Below are positions 33,170 to 41,997 of a stretch of 64,000 nucleotides of DNA, in pieces. The stretch covers positions 1-64,000 of the forward strand of contig NZ_KB911829.1 in the NCBI RefSeq assembly GCF_000383675.1. Reading direction: 5' to 3'. Position numbers and translations under genes: made by a program. The notes under the pieces were generated by a model that had not been told where the DNA came from, did no database searches, and saw only the letters and a program-made list of their open reading frames with translations. This DNA is from Terracoccus sp. 273MFTsu3.1 (GTDB lineage Bacteria; Actinomycetota; Actinomycetes; Actinomycetales; Dermatophilaceae). Within the stretch, counting starts at the first letter, position 1; every line of letters begins with the position of its first letter.

Positions 33170-34663
33170 TCAGGTGAGCATCGACTCCAGCGGCGCCTTG
33201 ATGAAGTAGACGACGAAGAACGCGGCGACGATCCACAGCAGCGGGTGGATCTCGCGGCGCTTGCCTCGCGCGATCTTGACGAGCACCCAGGCGATGAAGC
33301 CGGCGCCGATGCCGACGGTGATGTTGTAGGTGAACGGCATGAGCACGATGGTGAGGAAGGCCGGCAGCGCGATCTCCATGTCGTCCCAGTCGATGTTCTT
33401 GACCTGGGTCATCATGAGGAAGCCGACGATGACGAGCGCCGGGGCCGCCGCCTCGGACGGCACGACCGCGAAGAGCGGAGCGAGGAAGGTCGCGAGCAGG
33501 AAGAGCACGCCCGTCACGACCGAGGCGAGACCGGTGCGGGCCCCCTCCTCCACGCCGGACGCGGACTCGATGTAGGACGTGTTGCTGCTGACGCCGCCGG
33601 CGCCACCGGCGATCGCGGCGACCGAGTCGACGACGAGGATGCGGTCGGTGTGCGGCGGGTTGCCGTCCTCGTCGAGGAGCTTGGCCTCGGTGCCGATCGC
33701 GACGACGGTGCCCATCGTGTCGAAGAAGTCGGCGAGCAGGAGGGAGAACACGAACATGACGGCCGTGACGACGCCGATCTTCTCGAACGAGCCGAGCAGG
33801 TTGAACTGGCCGAGGATCCCGAGGTCGGGCGTCTGGGTGATCGAGTCGGGCAGGCGCGGCGGGGTCAGCGCCCACGCCGACGGGTTGGTGAGGACGCCCT
33901 TGTCGAAGACGCGCGGGCCGATCTGGAAGATCGCCTCGAGGACCATGGCCAGCGCGGTGGCCGCGACGATGCCGATGAGGATGGCGCCCTTGACCTTGCG
34001 GATGAGCAGGACCGCGATGAGGAAGACGCCGAAGACGAAGACGAGGGTCGGCCAGCCGTCGAGGCTGCCGCCGATGCCGAGCTCGCTCGGGACCGAGCCG
34101 GGCGTCGTGGGGCGGCGCGCGAAGCCCGCGTCGATGACGCCGATGTAGGCGATGAACAGGCCGATGCCGACGGAGATCGCCACCTTGAGCGGCCCCGGGA
34201 TCGCCTTGAAGACCGCCTTGCGGAAGCCGGTCAGCACGAGCACGAGGATGATGACGCCCTCGATGACGACGAGGCCCATGAGGTCGGCGAAGGTGATCTT
34301 GTCGGCCGAGTGGGTGATGACCATGCCGGTGATGAGGCCGTTGATGCCGAGACCGGCGGCCAGCGCGATCGGGAAGTTCGCGACGAGCCCCATGAGGATC
34401 GACATGACGCCGGCGATGACCGCCGTGCCGACCGCGACGAGCAGCTTGCTCTGGGTCAGGTCGGTCGTGCCGCCGATCATGGTGCCCGAGCCGTCGACGA
34501 CGCCCGAGAGGATGATGGGGTTGAGGACCACGATGTAGACCATCGTGAAGAAGGTGACGAAGCCGCCCCGGACCTCGCGAGCGACGGTCGACCCGCGCTC
34601 GGTGATCTTGAAGAAGCCGTCGAGCCCGGTCAGTGTGGGCGCTTTGCGTGTATCCGTCGACAT
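33170..34663 (-). CDS. NCS2-family purine permease (AzgA-like)
   Basis: The protein has 497 residues from ATG 34663; a start nine bases earlier is possible. About 12-14 helices. Family blocks include FFKITERGSTVAREVRGGFV, FFTMVYIVVLNPIIL, NFPIALAAGLGINGL, FFDTMGTVVAIG and SNTSYIESASGVEEGARTGL, the last being typical of AzgA-type guanine/hypoxanthine permeases. It should take up purines by proton symport. The divergent DUF2530 gene lies beside it, as usual in actinobacteria. Confidence 0.9.
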   Translation of the reverse strand: MSTDTRKAPTLTGLDGFFKITERGSTVAREVRGGFVTFFTMVYIVVLNPIILSGVVDGSGTMIGGTTDLTQSKLLVAVGTAVIAGVMSILMGLVANFPIALAAGLGINGLITGMVITHSADKITFADLMGLVVIEGVIILVLVLTGFRKAVFKAIPGPLKVAISVGIGLFIAYIGVIDAGFARRPTTPGSVPSELGIGGSLDGWPTLVFVFGVFLIAVLLIRKVKGAILIGIVAATALAMVLEAIFQIGPRVFDKGVLTNPSAWALTPPRLPDSITQTPDLGILGQFNLLGSFEKIGVVTAVMFVFSLLLADFFDTMGTVVAIGTEAKLLDEDGNPPHTDRILVVDSVAAIAGGAGGVSSNTSYIESASGVEEGARTGLASVVTGVLFLLATFLAPLFAVVPSEAAAPALVIVGFLMMTQVKNIDWDDMEIALPAFLTIVLMPFTYNITVGIGAGFIAWVLVKIARGKRREIHPLLWIVAAFFVVYFIKAPLESMLT

Positions 34664-34721
34664 GGCGCACACCCTAGTGGCGGCGCGTTTCCGGTGTGTG
34701 ACGAGACCCTAGGCTGTCCAC

Positions 34722-34994
34722 GTGAGCGACGAAACCACCCCCGACGTGCCGGCCCGCCCGGCCGACCCGACAGCGCCCGAGCAGATCGCGCCGCTGCCCG
34801 TGCCGATGCTGCGGATCATCGAGGTCGGGCTCGCCGTGTGGCTCGTCGCCCTCGTCGTCACCCTCGTCGTGCCCGCGCTCCACGAGGGCGACCGGGACTG
34901 GTGGCCGTGGACGTGCGTGGCCGGCTTCGTGCTCGGCGCCATCGGCTGGGTCTACGTGTGGCGCGGTCGCGGCAACGCGAGCGACGCCGCCTGA
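34722..34994 (+). CDS. DUF2530 membrane protein
   Basis: The protein has 90 residues from GTG 34722. Two membrane helices: IIEVGLAVWLVALVVTLVV and, after HEGDRDWWPW, TCVAGFVLGAIGWVYVW. This is the DUF2530 pattern, conserved next to NCS2 permease and DUF3027 genes. Function unknown. Confidence 0.85.
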   Translation: MSDETTPDVPARPADPTAPEQIAPLPVPMLRIIEVGLAVWLVALVVTLVVPALHEGDRDWWPWTCVAGFVLGAIGWVYVWRGRGNASDAA

Positions 34995-35037
34995 CCCGCT
35001 TCCGCCTCCTCGCCAGCGCCGCACCACCCCGGAACGC

Positions 35038-35068
35038 ACGAACCACCCGGGTGTGCCGGGTGGTTCGT
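35038..35068. terminator. Bidirectional terminator between DUF2530 and DUF3027
   Basis: ACGAACCACCCGG-GTGTG-CCGGGTGGTTCGT: a perfect 13-bp stem between the convergent ends at 34994 and 35085. Confidence 0.82.
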
Positions 35069-35084
35069 CCGTGGTCGGGCGCGG

Positions 35085-36014
35085 TCAGTCGGTGACCGGG
35101 TCGTCCGAGCCGTGCGACTCCTTGACCGGAGCCTGATCGTCGGCAGCCCGTCCGGACTGCGCGGAGCCGCCCTGGCTGGCGTCGTCCCCGGGCTGATCGG
35201 TGCGGTCGTCCTGGTCCTCGTCGTCCCGGTCGTCCCGGTCGTCCCGGTCGTCCCGGCCCGCAGGCTCAGCCGGCTCGAGGTCGACCGCGAACTCGTCGAC
35301 GATCGGCTCCCCGATCGGTGTCGGCTCGGGGTGGTCCATGTCGGTCTCGGAGTGGGCCCCGCAGCCGTGGTCGAGCGATACGACCCGGCCGTCGGACGGG
35401 CTCCACTCGTTGGCGCACACGCCGAACGTCACGCGCAGAGCGCCGGCCATCGGCAGGAAGTAGCCGCACGTCGTGCACTGCGCGGTGGCCTTCGTCGCGA
35501 TCTCGGCCGTCGGGCCGTGGTCGCCGTCGTACCAGCGGCTCGCCGCGACCTCGCGCCCCTCGGCGGACAGCACCCGTGGACGGCCCAGACCCAGCTCGAA
35601 GAAGGCCATCTGGTCGACCTCCTCGTCGCCCGTGGCCTCGAAACCGGGCTCGAGGTTGGGGTCGTAGGGGCGGTAGGGCAGCACGTCGCCGGCGCCGAGG
35701 TCGCCGGGAGCGAGCCGGTCGGCATACGGCAGCCACTCGGGGGCGAGCACGGCGTCGGGACCGGGCAGCAGGTTGGTCTCGCAGACCGTCGCCACCTTGG
35801 CGCGCGGCACCCGCGCGACGCTGACGCCCCAGCGCCACCCGCGGTAGCCGGGCGAGGTGCACTCGAACCAGTGCATGCCGAGGCGCTCCTCGAGCAGGTC
35901 CATGCCGAGGTGCGCGCCGATGGTTCCGGGCTCGGCGACGTCCTCGAGGACGCTGCGGGCGAGATCGGACGCGGCCAGCAGCACCGCATCGGTCTTGGGG
36001 GTGGTGACGGTCAT
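35085..36014 (-). CDS. DUF3027 protein
   Basis: The protein has 309 residues from ATG 36014. Conserved parts: MHWFECTSPGYRGWRWGVSV, VCETNLLPGPDAVLAPEWLP, and a zinc-binding-looking CTTCGYFLPMAGALR with downstream GVCANEWSPSDGRVVSLDHG and CGAH. The acidic tail contains a tandem RDD repeat (9-bp DNA repeat at about 35221-35262), a natural spot for length variation. It starts 4 bases after the cold-shock gene's stop; this pairing is common in actinobacteria, suggesting an RNA- or translation-linked role. Confidence 0.85.
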   Translation of the reverse strand: MTVTTPKTDAVLLAASDLARSVLEDVAEPGTIGAHLGMDLLEERLGMHWFECTSPGYRGWRWGVSVARVPRAKVATVCETNLLPGPDAVLAPEWLPYADRLAPGDLGAGDVLPYRPYDPNLEPGFEATGDEEVDQMAFFELGLGRPRVLSAEGREVAASRWYDGDHGPTAEIATKATAQCTTCGYFLPMAGALRVTFGVCANEWSPSDGRVVSLDHGCGAHSETDMDHPEPTPIGEPIVDEFAVDLEPAEPAGRDDRDDRDDRDDEDQDDRTDQPGDDASQGGSAQSGRAADDQAPVKESHGSDDPVTD

Positions 36015-36018
36015 CAGC

Positions 36019-36414
36019 TCACTTCTCCAGCTCGTCCGCGAGGCCGCGCAGGGCGCGGGCGACGGTGGAGGCGAGCTTGCGGTCGGGACGGCGTCCGGCG
36101 CGGTAGCCGTTGCCGACGCCGTCGAGGAGCTGCACGACGTCCTCGATGATGACGGTGAGCTCCTCCGGCGTGCGGCGGGTCTGTGCGGTCTTGTTGGCGG
36201 CGACGGACTGGACCGGGTCGAGCACCTTGACCGACAGCGCCTGGGCACCCTTGCGGCCCTCGACGATGCCGAACTCGACACGCACGCCCTTCTTCAGGGT
36301 CGTGATGCCCTCAGGGAGCGCGTTCGCGTGCAGGAAGACGTCCGCGCCCGAGTCCTCGGAGATGAATCCGAAGCCCTTGTCCGCGTCGTAGAACCTGACC
36401 TTGCCAGTCGGCAC
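36019..36414 (-). CDS. Cold-shock domain protein with C-terminal extension
   Basis: The protein has 131 residues. The cold-shock domain is residues 1-67 with RNP motifs GKVRFYDADKGFGFI and DVFLHANAL. Instead of ending there, it has about 60 more residues, helical and charged (PEELTVIIEDVVQLLDGVGN), typical of the actinobacterial CspB-like type. It binds single-stranded RNA or DNA. First gene of the operon with DUF3027. Confidence 0.9.
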   Translation of the reverse strand: MPTGKVRFYDADKGFGFISEDSGADVFLHANALPEGITTLKKGVRVEFGIVEGRKGAQALSVKVLDPVQSVAANKTAQTRRTPEELTVIIEDVVQLLDGVGNGYRAGRRPDRKLASTVARALRGLADELEK

Positions 36415-36570
36415 AGTCCACCTCGTTCAGATCTCGGTCGGCGCTCTCGCGGCACGACTCGATGGCGCTCCTTGCGCTCCGCTCCAGCCTAACGGCTCGG
36501 GGCAAGCCGGATTCCGCGCCGCGCAGGCGCCGGGCCCCCGACCGGCCGGCTCGCCGACCTACGCTGGGGC

Positions 36571-37047
36571 ATGCCCACGCCCCTGCACCTCGAGTCGTCC
36601 CGCGCCGTCCCCGTCGAGGTCGCCGACGCGTACGACCGTCTGCTCCCCCACCCGCTCACCGACCTCATGTCGCGTCGCTACGGGCTGCTGCCGCCGATCC
36701 GCGAGGTGCGTGACCAGGCCGGGCCGTGGGGCGAGGTCGGGCAGACCCGGACGATCGCTCTGGCCGACGGCGGGACGATGCGTGAGCGCCTGACCGAGGT
36801 GGTGCGGCCCGAGCGTTTCGACTACGTGCTCACCGACTTCACCGGGGCGTTCAGGCCGCTCGTCTCGCACGTCGACGGCCGCTGGGCCTTCGCGCCGGAG
36901 GGCACGGGCGTGCGGGTCACGTGGAGCTGGACGCTGCACCCGACGAGCACGTATGCCGCCCGCGTCCTGCCGCTCGTCGGCCGGATGTGGCGGGGCTACG
37001 CACGCCAGGCCCTAGAGCAGACGTCGGACGTGCTGCTCGGCCGCTGA
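36571..37047 (+). CDS. SRPBCC/START-like protein
   Basis: The protein has 158 residues. The start HLESSRAVPVEVADAYDRLL, a middle of alternating strands (TRTIALADGGTMRERLTEV, YVLTDFTGAF, VRVTWSWTLHPTS) and a long C-terminal helix (VGRMWRGYARQALEQTSDVL) form a SRPBCC helix-grip fold. Ligand unknown. Stand-alone gene. Confidence 0.7.
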   Translation: MPTPLHLESSRAVPVEVADAYDRLLPHPLTDLMSRRYGLLPPIREVRDQAGPWGEVGQTRTIALADGGTMRERLTEVVRPERFDYVLTDFTGAFRPLVSHVDGRWAFAPEGTGVRVTWSWTLHPTSTYAARVLPLVGRMWRGYARQALEQTSDVLLGR

Positions 37048-37104
37048 GGCGTCACGCGGTCGGTCGGGGCCGCGGGGTCGGGCCGGCGGGATCAGGCCGG
37101 CGGG

Positions 37105-38046
37105 TCAGGCCGGGGAGATCCCCCACGTGCCGGTCCACTCCTCGCCCGGGGCGAGCACGACGAGACCGTCGCCGGAGTTGAAGGCGTCGGCCGGGCAGCT
37201 CATCGGCTCGACGGCGATGCCGACCTCGCCCTTGCGGTCCTCGGCGATCGCGGTGAAGACCTGCAGCCACGAGAAGGCGGCATCGGCCCACAGCGTCGTC
37301 GTGCGGTCGGCGGCAGCCACCGTGGCGCGCCACATGCCGTCGGGGTCGCGCACGACGTCGGTGTAGGCGGTGTCGAGGCGGGTCTCGCCCACCGGGCGAC
37401 GCTCGCGGAAGTCGTAGGGCTCGCCGTCGACCGGACGGTTCGCGGCAGGGAGCAGTCGCTCGTCGACCTCGACCCACGTCGACCCCGGGATGCGCAGCTC
37501 GACGTCGGACAGCTGGGTCTCGCCGATGGCGAGGTAGGGGTGCGCGCCGTAGCCGAAGGGCGCCTCCGACGGTCCGACGTTGCGCGCGGCCGTCGTCACG
37601 ACGAGGCCCGAGTCGTCGAGGAGGTAGGTGGTGCGCAGGTCGAGGAAGTGGTCCCACCCCGGCTGCGGGTGGAGCCGGTAGCCGACGGTGACGCGGTCGT
37701 CCTCGAGCTCGACGAGCTCCCACAGCGCCCAGCGCACGAGGCCGTGGCTCGCGTTGCCGCGGGCGACCTCGGTGACCGACAGCTGGTGCTCGGTGCCCGC
37801 GAACGTGTAGCGCCCGTCGCGGATGCGGTTGGGCCAGGGCATGAGCTGCTGACCACGACCTGACGCGCACGTCTCGTCGGCGGCGTAGCCCGCGACGACG
37901 TCGACGCCGTCTCGGGTGAACGTGCGCAGGCCGCCCCCGACCTCGACGACGGTCGCCTCGAACGGGCCGTGCCCGATGGTCCACTGCTGGCCGGTCGGGT
38001 ACGCCGGGACGGGCTCGGCGGGTGTCGCCGGTGAGAGGGCGCTCAT
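37105..38046 (-). CDS. Aldose 1-epimerase family protein
   Basis: The protein has 313 residues from ATG 38046. Galactose-mutarotase-like blocks: LMPWPNRIRDGRYTFAG, NASHGLVRWALWEL with the catalytic His, PFGYGAHPYLAIG with the second His, and VEPMSCPADAFNSGDGLVVL with the catalytic Glu. It interconverts alpha and beta anomers of an aldose. Upstream in-frame sequence antisense to the helicase-associated gene is a shadow. Confidence 0.87.
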   Translation of the reverse strand: MSALSPATPAEPVPAYPTGQQWTIGHGPFEATVVEVGGGLRTFTRDGVDVVAGYAADETCASGRGQQLMPWPNRIRDGRYTFAGTEHQLSVTEVARGNASHGLVRWALWELVELEDDRVTVGYRLHPQPGWDHFLDLRTTYLLDDSGLVVTTAARNVGPSEAPFGYGAHPYLAIGETQLSDVELRIPGSTWVEVDERLLPAANRPVDGEPYDFRERRPVGETRLDTAYTDVVRDPDGMWRATVAAADRTTTLWADAAFSWLQVFTAIAEDRKGEVGIAVEPMSCPADAFNSGDGLVVLAPGEEWTGTWGISPA

Positions 38047-38116
38047 GGGAGCAACGCTAGCGGGCACGCCCCCGGCGCGAGTCGGAGGCACGGCGTGCGG
38101 GCAGTAGGTTGGGAGG

Positions 38117-40534
38117 ATGGCCACCCCGAGCCGGAGCCTCGCCGACGACATCCGCGGTCGCAGCGACGCAGAGCTCATCGACCTCGTGCTCGCGCGCCCG
38201 GATCTCGCGCGCCCGGCGCCGGCCGACCTGACGAGCCTCGCGGCCCGCGCCGGCACCCGGGCCAGCGTGCAACGCGCCGTCGAGGCGCTCGACCGGGGAC
38301 ACCTCCAGGTGCTCGAGGCCGTCGTCGTCGCCGGCGATGCCGCCGAACGCGGCACGCTCCTGCACCTGCTCGGCACCGACGACGCCAGGACCGTCGACGC
38401 GATCGTGCAGGACCTCTGGCGCGCGGCGCTGCTCTGGCGCGGCGCCGACGGCGACCACGTCGTGCGCACCGTGCCCGAGGTCCTCGGCACGGCGGTCGCC
38501 GGCCTCGGCGCGCCGATGCGTGAGCTGCGTCCCTCGTCGCCTCCCGAGCACGCCGACCCCGACCGCATCCGGGCCGCCGTCGCCGAGGCGCCCGACGACG
38601 CGCGGGCGATGCTCGAGCGGATGACGTGGGGTCCGGCCTTCGGTGTGCTGCCCACCTCCACGCCCGGACGCACGACGGCCCGGTGGCTGCTCGAGCACCA
38701 CCTGCTCGTCCCCGTCTCGACCGACCGCGTCGCGATGCCCCGCGAGGTCGGCCTCGTCCTGCGCGAGGGTCGACTGCACCGGTCGGTGGAGCTCACACCG
38801 CCCGACATCGAGGCCCGACCCGTCGCGCTCGTCGACGCCGCAGCCGGCGGTGCCGCGAGCGAGTGCCTGACCCACCTCGACGAGCTCGCCGCGGAGTGGG
38901 GCGCCGAGCCGCCCCGGGTGCTGCGTGCCGGCGGCCTGTCGGTCCGGGACCTCCGCGTCACGCAGATGACGCTCGACCTCGACCCCGAGCACACCGCCTT
39001 CGTCGTCGAGCTGGCGTATGCCGCCGGGCTCGTCGCCGACGACGGCGAGGTCGTGCCGGTGTGGGCCCCCACCTCGGAGATCGACGAGTGGAGCTCGAGC
39101 GAGGCCGGGCACCGGTGGGCGACGCTGGCCGTGGCCTGGCTCGGTTCGACCCGGGCACCCCATCTCGTCGGTCGGCGCAGCACCGGGACCGGTCCTGCGA
39201 ACGCCCTCGGCCCCGACGTGCAGTGGCCGGCGATCCGCGCGATCCGCCGGGAGGTGCTGCGTGAGCTGGCGTCCCTCGAGCCGGGGCACGCTGCCGACCA
39301 CACCTCGCTGCGCCGGCGCCTGGCATGGCGCCGGCCGAACCGGTCTGCCGCCGTGCTCGACGAGGCCGTCGAGGCGGTGCTGCGCGAGTCCGAGTGGCTA
39401 GGCGTGACCGGTCGCGGGGCCCTGTCCGAGGCCGGCCGTGCGCTCGTCGCCCCGCTCCTCCCCCCGCCCGCCCCCTCGGCTCGAGGTGGTGGCTCGAGCA
39501 CGACGGGTGTCGCGACCACCTCGAACGGCAAGCGCCCCGCCCGGGCTCGGGCTGATCGCGCCGGCGGCGCTGCCGACATCCCCTCGACCGCGCAGCCGCC
39601 ACCGGAGGCGGGAGCCGTGGCCGAGACGGTCGCCGCGGCGATGTCGGCGCACCTGCCGTCGCCGGTCGACCACATCCTCGTCCAGGCCGACCTCACCGCC
39701 GTCGCCCCGGGGCCGCTCGTCGGCGGTCTCGGGTCGTTCATGCGCCTCGCCGCCGACGTCGAGTCCCGCGGCGGCGCCACCGTCTACCGCTTCACCCCCG
39801 AGTCGGTGCGTCGCGCGCTCGACGCCGGGTGGACCGCGGCCGACTTCACCGAGACCGTGCGCCGGTCGAGCCGCACCCCGGTGCCGCAGCCCCTCGAGTA
39901 CCTCGTCGCCGACGTCGCGCGCAAGCACGGCCAGACCCGGATCGGCGGCGCGGCGGCCTACATCCGGTCCGACGACGCGGCGGTGCTCGACACGATGCTC
40001 GCGTCGCGCGACCTGACGCCACTCCGGCTGCGGCGCCTCGCGCCGACGGTGCTCGTGTCCTCGGCGGACCCCCGCGTCCTCGTGGACCTCTTGCGCGACA
40101 ACGGTTTCGCCCCCGTGCACGAGGGGCAGGACGGCGCCGTCGTCCACGCCGAGACGCCGCGCCGCCGTGCTGGTTCACGCCGTCGTGGCCCCGGTCCGAT
40201 GGTCTCGCCGGTCGACCGCCCCTACACCCAGTCCCTCGTCGACGGGCTGCGCGCGGCCGAGGCGACGGCCGACCAGCGCCGGGTCGAGGACGAGACCCGA
40301 CCCGGCCCGCGCATCCAGGCGATGGACCCCGTCGTGACCCTCTCGCTGCTGCGCGACGCGGTCGCCGACCGGCACGGCGTCTGGATCGGCTACTCCGACG
40401 GCCACGGGGCCACGAGTCGCCACCTCATCCACCCGCAGAAGGTCGAGGGCGGCCGGGTCCGGGCCACGGACGAGTCCGGCCACGAGAAGTCGTTCTCGGT
40501 CCACCGCATCACCGGCGCGACGCTCGAGAGCTGA
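38117..40534 (+). CDS. Helicase-associated (XPB/Ssl2-like C-terminal) protein
   Basis: The protein has 805 residues. The N-terminal winged-helix-like region begins LADDIRGRSDAELIDLVLAR. Near 440-480 a disordered segment separates it from the C-terminal part, which starts HLPSPVDHILVQADLTAVAP, the typical signature of the helicase-associated family. It then runs through RVTPESVRRALD-like helices to the WYL-like end WIGYSDGHGATSRHLIHPQK. No helicase motifs of its own. In actinobacteria it is encoded near the XPB-type helicase, here at 41998, and probably acts with it in DNA repair. Confidence 0.85.
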   Translation: MATPSRSLADDIRGRSDAELIDLVLARPDLARPAPADLTSLAARAGTRASVQRAVEALDRGHLQVLEAVVVAGDAAERGTLLHLLGTDDARTVDAIVQDLWRAALLWRGADGDHVVRTVPEVLGTAVAGLGAPMRELRPSSPPEHADPDRIRAAVAEAPDDARAMLERMTWGPAFGVLPTSTPGRTTARWLLEHHLLVPVSTDRVAMPREVGLVLREGRLHRSVELTPPDIEARPVALVDAAAGGAASECLTHLDELAAEWGAEPPRVLRAGGLSVRDLRVTQMTLDLDPEHTAFVVELAYAAGLVADDGEVVPVWAPTSEIDEWSSSEAGHRWATLAVAWLGSTRAPHLVGRRSTGTGPANALGPDVQWPAIRAIRREVLRELASLEPGHAADHTSLRRRLAWRRPNRSAAVLDEAVEAVLRESEWLGVTGRGALSEAGRALVAPLLPPPAPSARGGGSSTTGVATTSNGKRPARARADRAGGAADIPSTAQPPPEAGAVAETVAAAMSAHLPSPVDHILVQADLTAVAPGPLVGGLGSFMRLAADVESRGGATVYRFTPESVRRALDAGWTAADFTETVRRSSRTPVPQPLEYLVADVARKHGQTRIGGAAAYIRSDDAAVLDTMLASRDLTPLRLRRLAPTVLVSSADPRVLVDLLRDNGFAPVHEGQDGAVVHAETPRRRAGSRRRGPGPMVSPVDRPYTQSLVDGLRAAEATADQRRVEDETRPGPRIQAMDPVVTLSLLRDAVADRHGVWIGYSDGHGATSRHLIHPQKVEGGRVRATDESGHEKSFSVHRITGATLES

Positions 40535-40540
40535 GCAGCC

Positions 40541-40915
40541 TTGGCAGGCAACGACATCCGCGGGGGACACCGGCCGGCATACGTGCTCCACGACCACCGG
40601 AAGCCGCGGCCGCACTTCGACCTGCGGCTCGAGGAGCACGGCGTCCTGCGCTCGTGGGCGGTGCCCAAGGGCCTGCCGACGACGAGCCGGCACGACCGCC
40701 TGGCCGTCGCGGTCGACGACCACGACCTGGACCACCTGACGTACACCGACGAGCACAAGTCGGTCGCCGACACCGGATGGTGGGAGGAGGAGTCGCGCGA
40801 CGACCACCGGATCGTCTTCGTGCTGCACGGTCGGGCCGGCTCCCACCGCTACGCCCTGATCCGCACCGACCGCGACTGGCTGCTCCACCTCACCAAGGAC
40901 CAGCCGACGCCCTGA
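40541..40915 (+). CDS. Stand-alone LigD 3'-phosphoesterase domain
   Basis: The protein has 124 residues from TTG 40541, 6 bases after the previous stop. It contains VLHDHRKPRPHFDLRLEEHG then LRSWAVPKGLP, the signature of the LigD phosphoesterase (PE) domain, whose two histidines, Asp and Arg bind Mn2+ and trim 3' ribonucleotides or phosphates during end joining. Here the domain stands alone, without ligase or polymerase domains. Its position between two helicase-related repair genes supports a repair role. The weak TTG start is the only one close to the domain. Confidence 0.78.
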   Translation: MAGNDIRGGHRPAYVLHDHRKPRPHFDLRLEEHGVLRSWAVPKGLPTTSRHDRLAVAVDDHDLDHLTYTDEHKSVADTGWWEEESRDDHRIVFVLHGRAGSHRYALIRTDRDWLLHLTKDQPTP

Positions 40916-40961
40916 CGCACGACCCTCGATGCCACCGTCGCGGTTGGACGGGCGGGGTGGG

Positions 40962-41894
40962 TCAGGCGCCGGCGAGGGCGCGCACGACGTTGCTCGGGCT
41001 GGGGCGGCCGAGCTGCTGCGCCATCCACACCGACGTCTCGACGAGCGCGTCGAGGTCGACCCCGGTCTCGACGCCCGCGCCGTGCAGGGCCCAGACGAGG
41101 TCCTCCGTGGCGAGGTTGCCGGTCGCGGACTTCGCGTACGGGCAGCCACCCAGACCGCCGGCGGCCGCGTCGACGACCGAGACGCCGTCACGCAGGGCGG
41201 CCATCGTGTTGGCGAGCGCCTGTCCGTAGGTGTCGTGGAAGTGCACGGCGATGCGGTCGGTGCCGATGCCTCGCGCGGCGAGCGCCTCGAGCAGCCGGTG
41301 GACGTGCCCCGTCGTGCCGACGCCGATCGTGTCGCCGAGGCTGAGCTCGTGGCAGCCCAGGTCCATGAGCCGCTCCGCCGTGTCGACGACCTGCCCGATC
41401 GGCACCGGGCCCTCCCACGGGTCGCCGAAGCACATCGAGACGTAGGCGCGCACCCACATCCCGTCGGCGAGGGCGCGCTTCACGACCGGCTCGAACATGG
41501 CGTACTGCTCGCTCACCGACCGGTTGAGGTTCTTCTGTGCGAAGGTCTCGGTGGCCGAGCCGAAGATCGCGATCGCACCGAGCCCGAGCTCCTCGGCGCG
41601 GTCGAGGCCCCGCTCGTTGGGCACGAGGGCCGGGCGGCGGCGCCCGAGCCCGTCGGCGCCGAGGCCGGCGAGCACCTCCTCGGCGTCACCCATCTGCGGC
41701 ACCCACCTCGCCGGGACGAACGAGGTCGTCTCGATGGTGCCGAGCCCGGCGGCCTCGAGACGTCGGATGAACTCGACCTTCGTCGCGGCGGGGACGATCG
41801 TCTTCTCGTTCTGCAGGCCGTCGCGTGGACCGACCTCGTAGATCGTCACCTTCGGGGGCAGCCCCGTCGCCGCCTCGACCTGTGGGGATCGCAT
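40962..41894 (-). CDS. Hydroxymethylglutaryl-CoA lyase
   Basis: The protein has 310 residues, a TIM-barrel of the HMGL/DRE-TIM family: VTIYEVGPRDGLQNEK with the metal Asp and catalytic Arg, VHFHDTYGQALAN with the metal histidines, and GLGGCPYAKSATGNLATED with the conserved Cys. It splits HMG-CoA to acetoacetate and acetyl-CoA in leucine breakdown. Divergent from the XPB helicase gene. Confidence 0.92.
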   Translation of the reverse strand: MRSPQVEAATGLPPKVTIYEVGPRDGLQNEKTIVPAATKVEFIRRLEAAGLGTIETTSFVPARWVPQMGDAEEVLAGLGADGLGRRRPALVPNERGLDRAEELGLGAIAIFGSATETFAQKNLNRSVSEQYAMFEPVVKRALADGMWVRAYVSMCFGDPWEGPVPIGQVVDTAERLMDLGCHELSLGDTIGVGTTGHVHRLLEALAARGIGTDRIAVHFHDTYGQALANTMAALRDGVSVVDAAAGGLGGCPYAKSATGNLATEDLVWALHGAGVETGVDLDALVETSVWMAQQLGRPSPSNVVRALAGA

Positions 41895-41931
41895 GCGCCC
41901 ATACTGTCACCAGCACGCCCCACGCCCGGGC

Positions 41932-41970
41932 CGAGGTATCGGCCGGCGAGGGCCCCGACGGAATACCTCG
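41932..41970. repeat. Inverted repeat in the divergent helicase/lyase promoter region
   Basis: CGAGGTAT (41932-41939) and ATACCTCG (41963-41970) are perfect 8-bp inverted arms 23 bases apart, between the divergent starts at 41894 and 41998. It could be a regulator site or mirror-image promoter elements. Confidence 0.45.
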
Positions 41971-41997
41971 ACCCACGCTCGGAGTTGTCCCCACACG

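Noticed and set aside
33080-35095. Long open plus-strand frame opposite the NCS2 permease
   Set aside because: Its Asp/Glu/Arg/His composition is typical of the antisense of a hydrophobic gene; the permease on the minus strand has clear family motifs.
35221-35262. Short tandem repeat as a separate element
   Set aside because: A 9-bp repeat that simply encodes RDD units in the DUF3027 tail.
37105-39780. Extended epimerase protein reaching to 39780
   Set aside because: The part beyond ATG 38046 is antisense to the helicase-associated gene and Ser/Arg-rich noise; the epimerase fold is complete without it.
41895-41997. LexA-type SOS box before the XPB helicase
   Set aside because: No GAAC-N4-GTTC-like palindrome; only the CGAGGTAT inverted arms are present.
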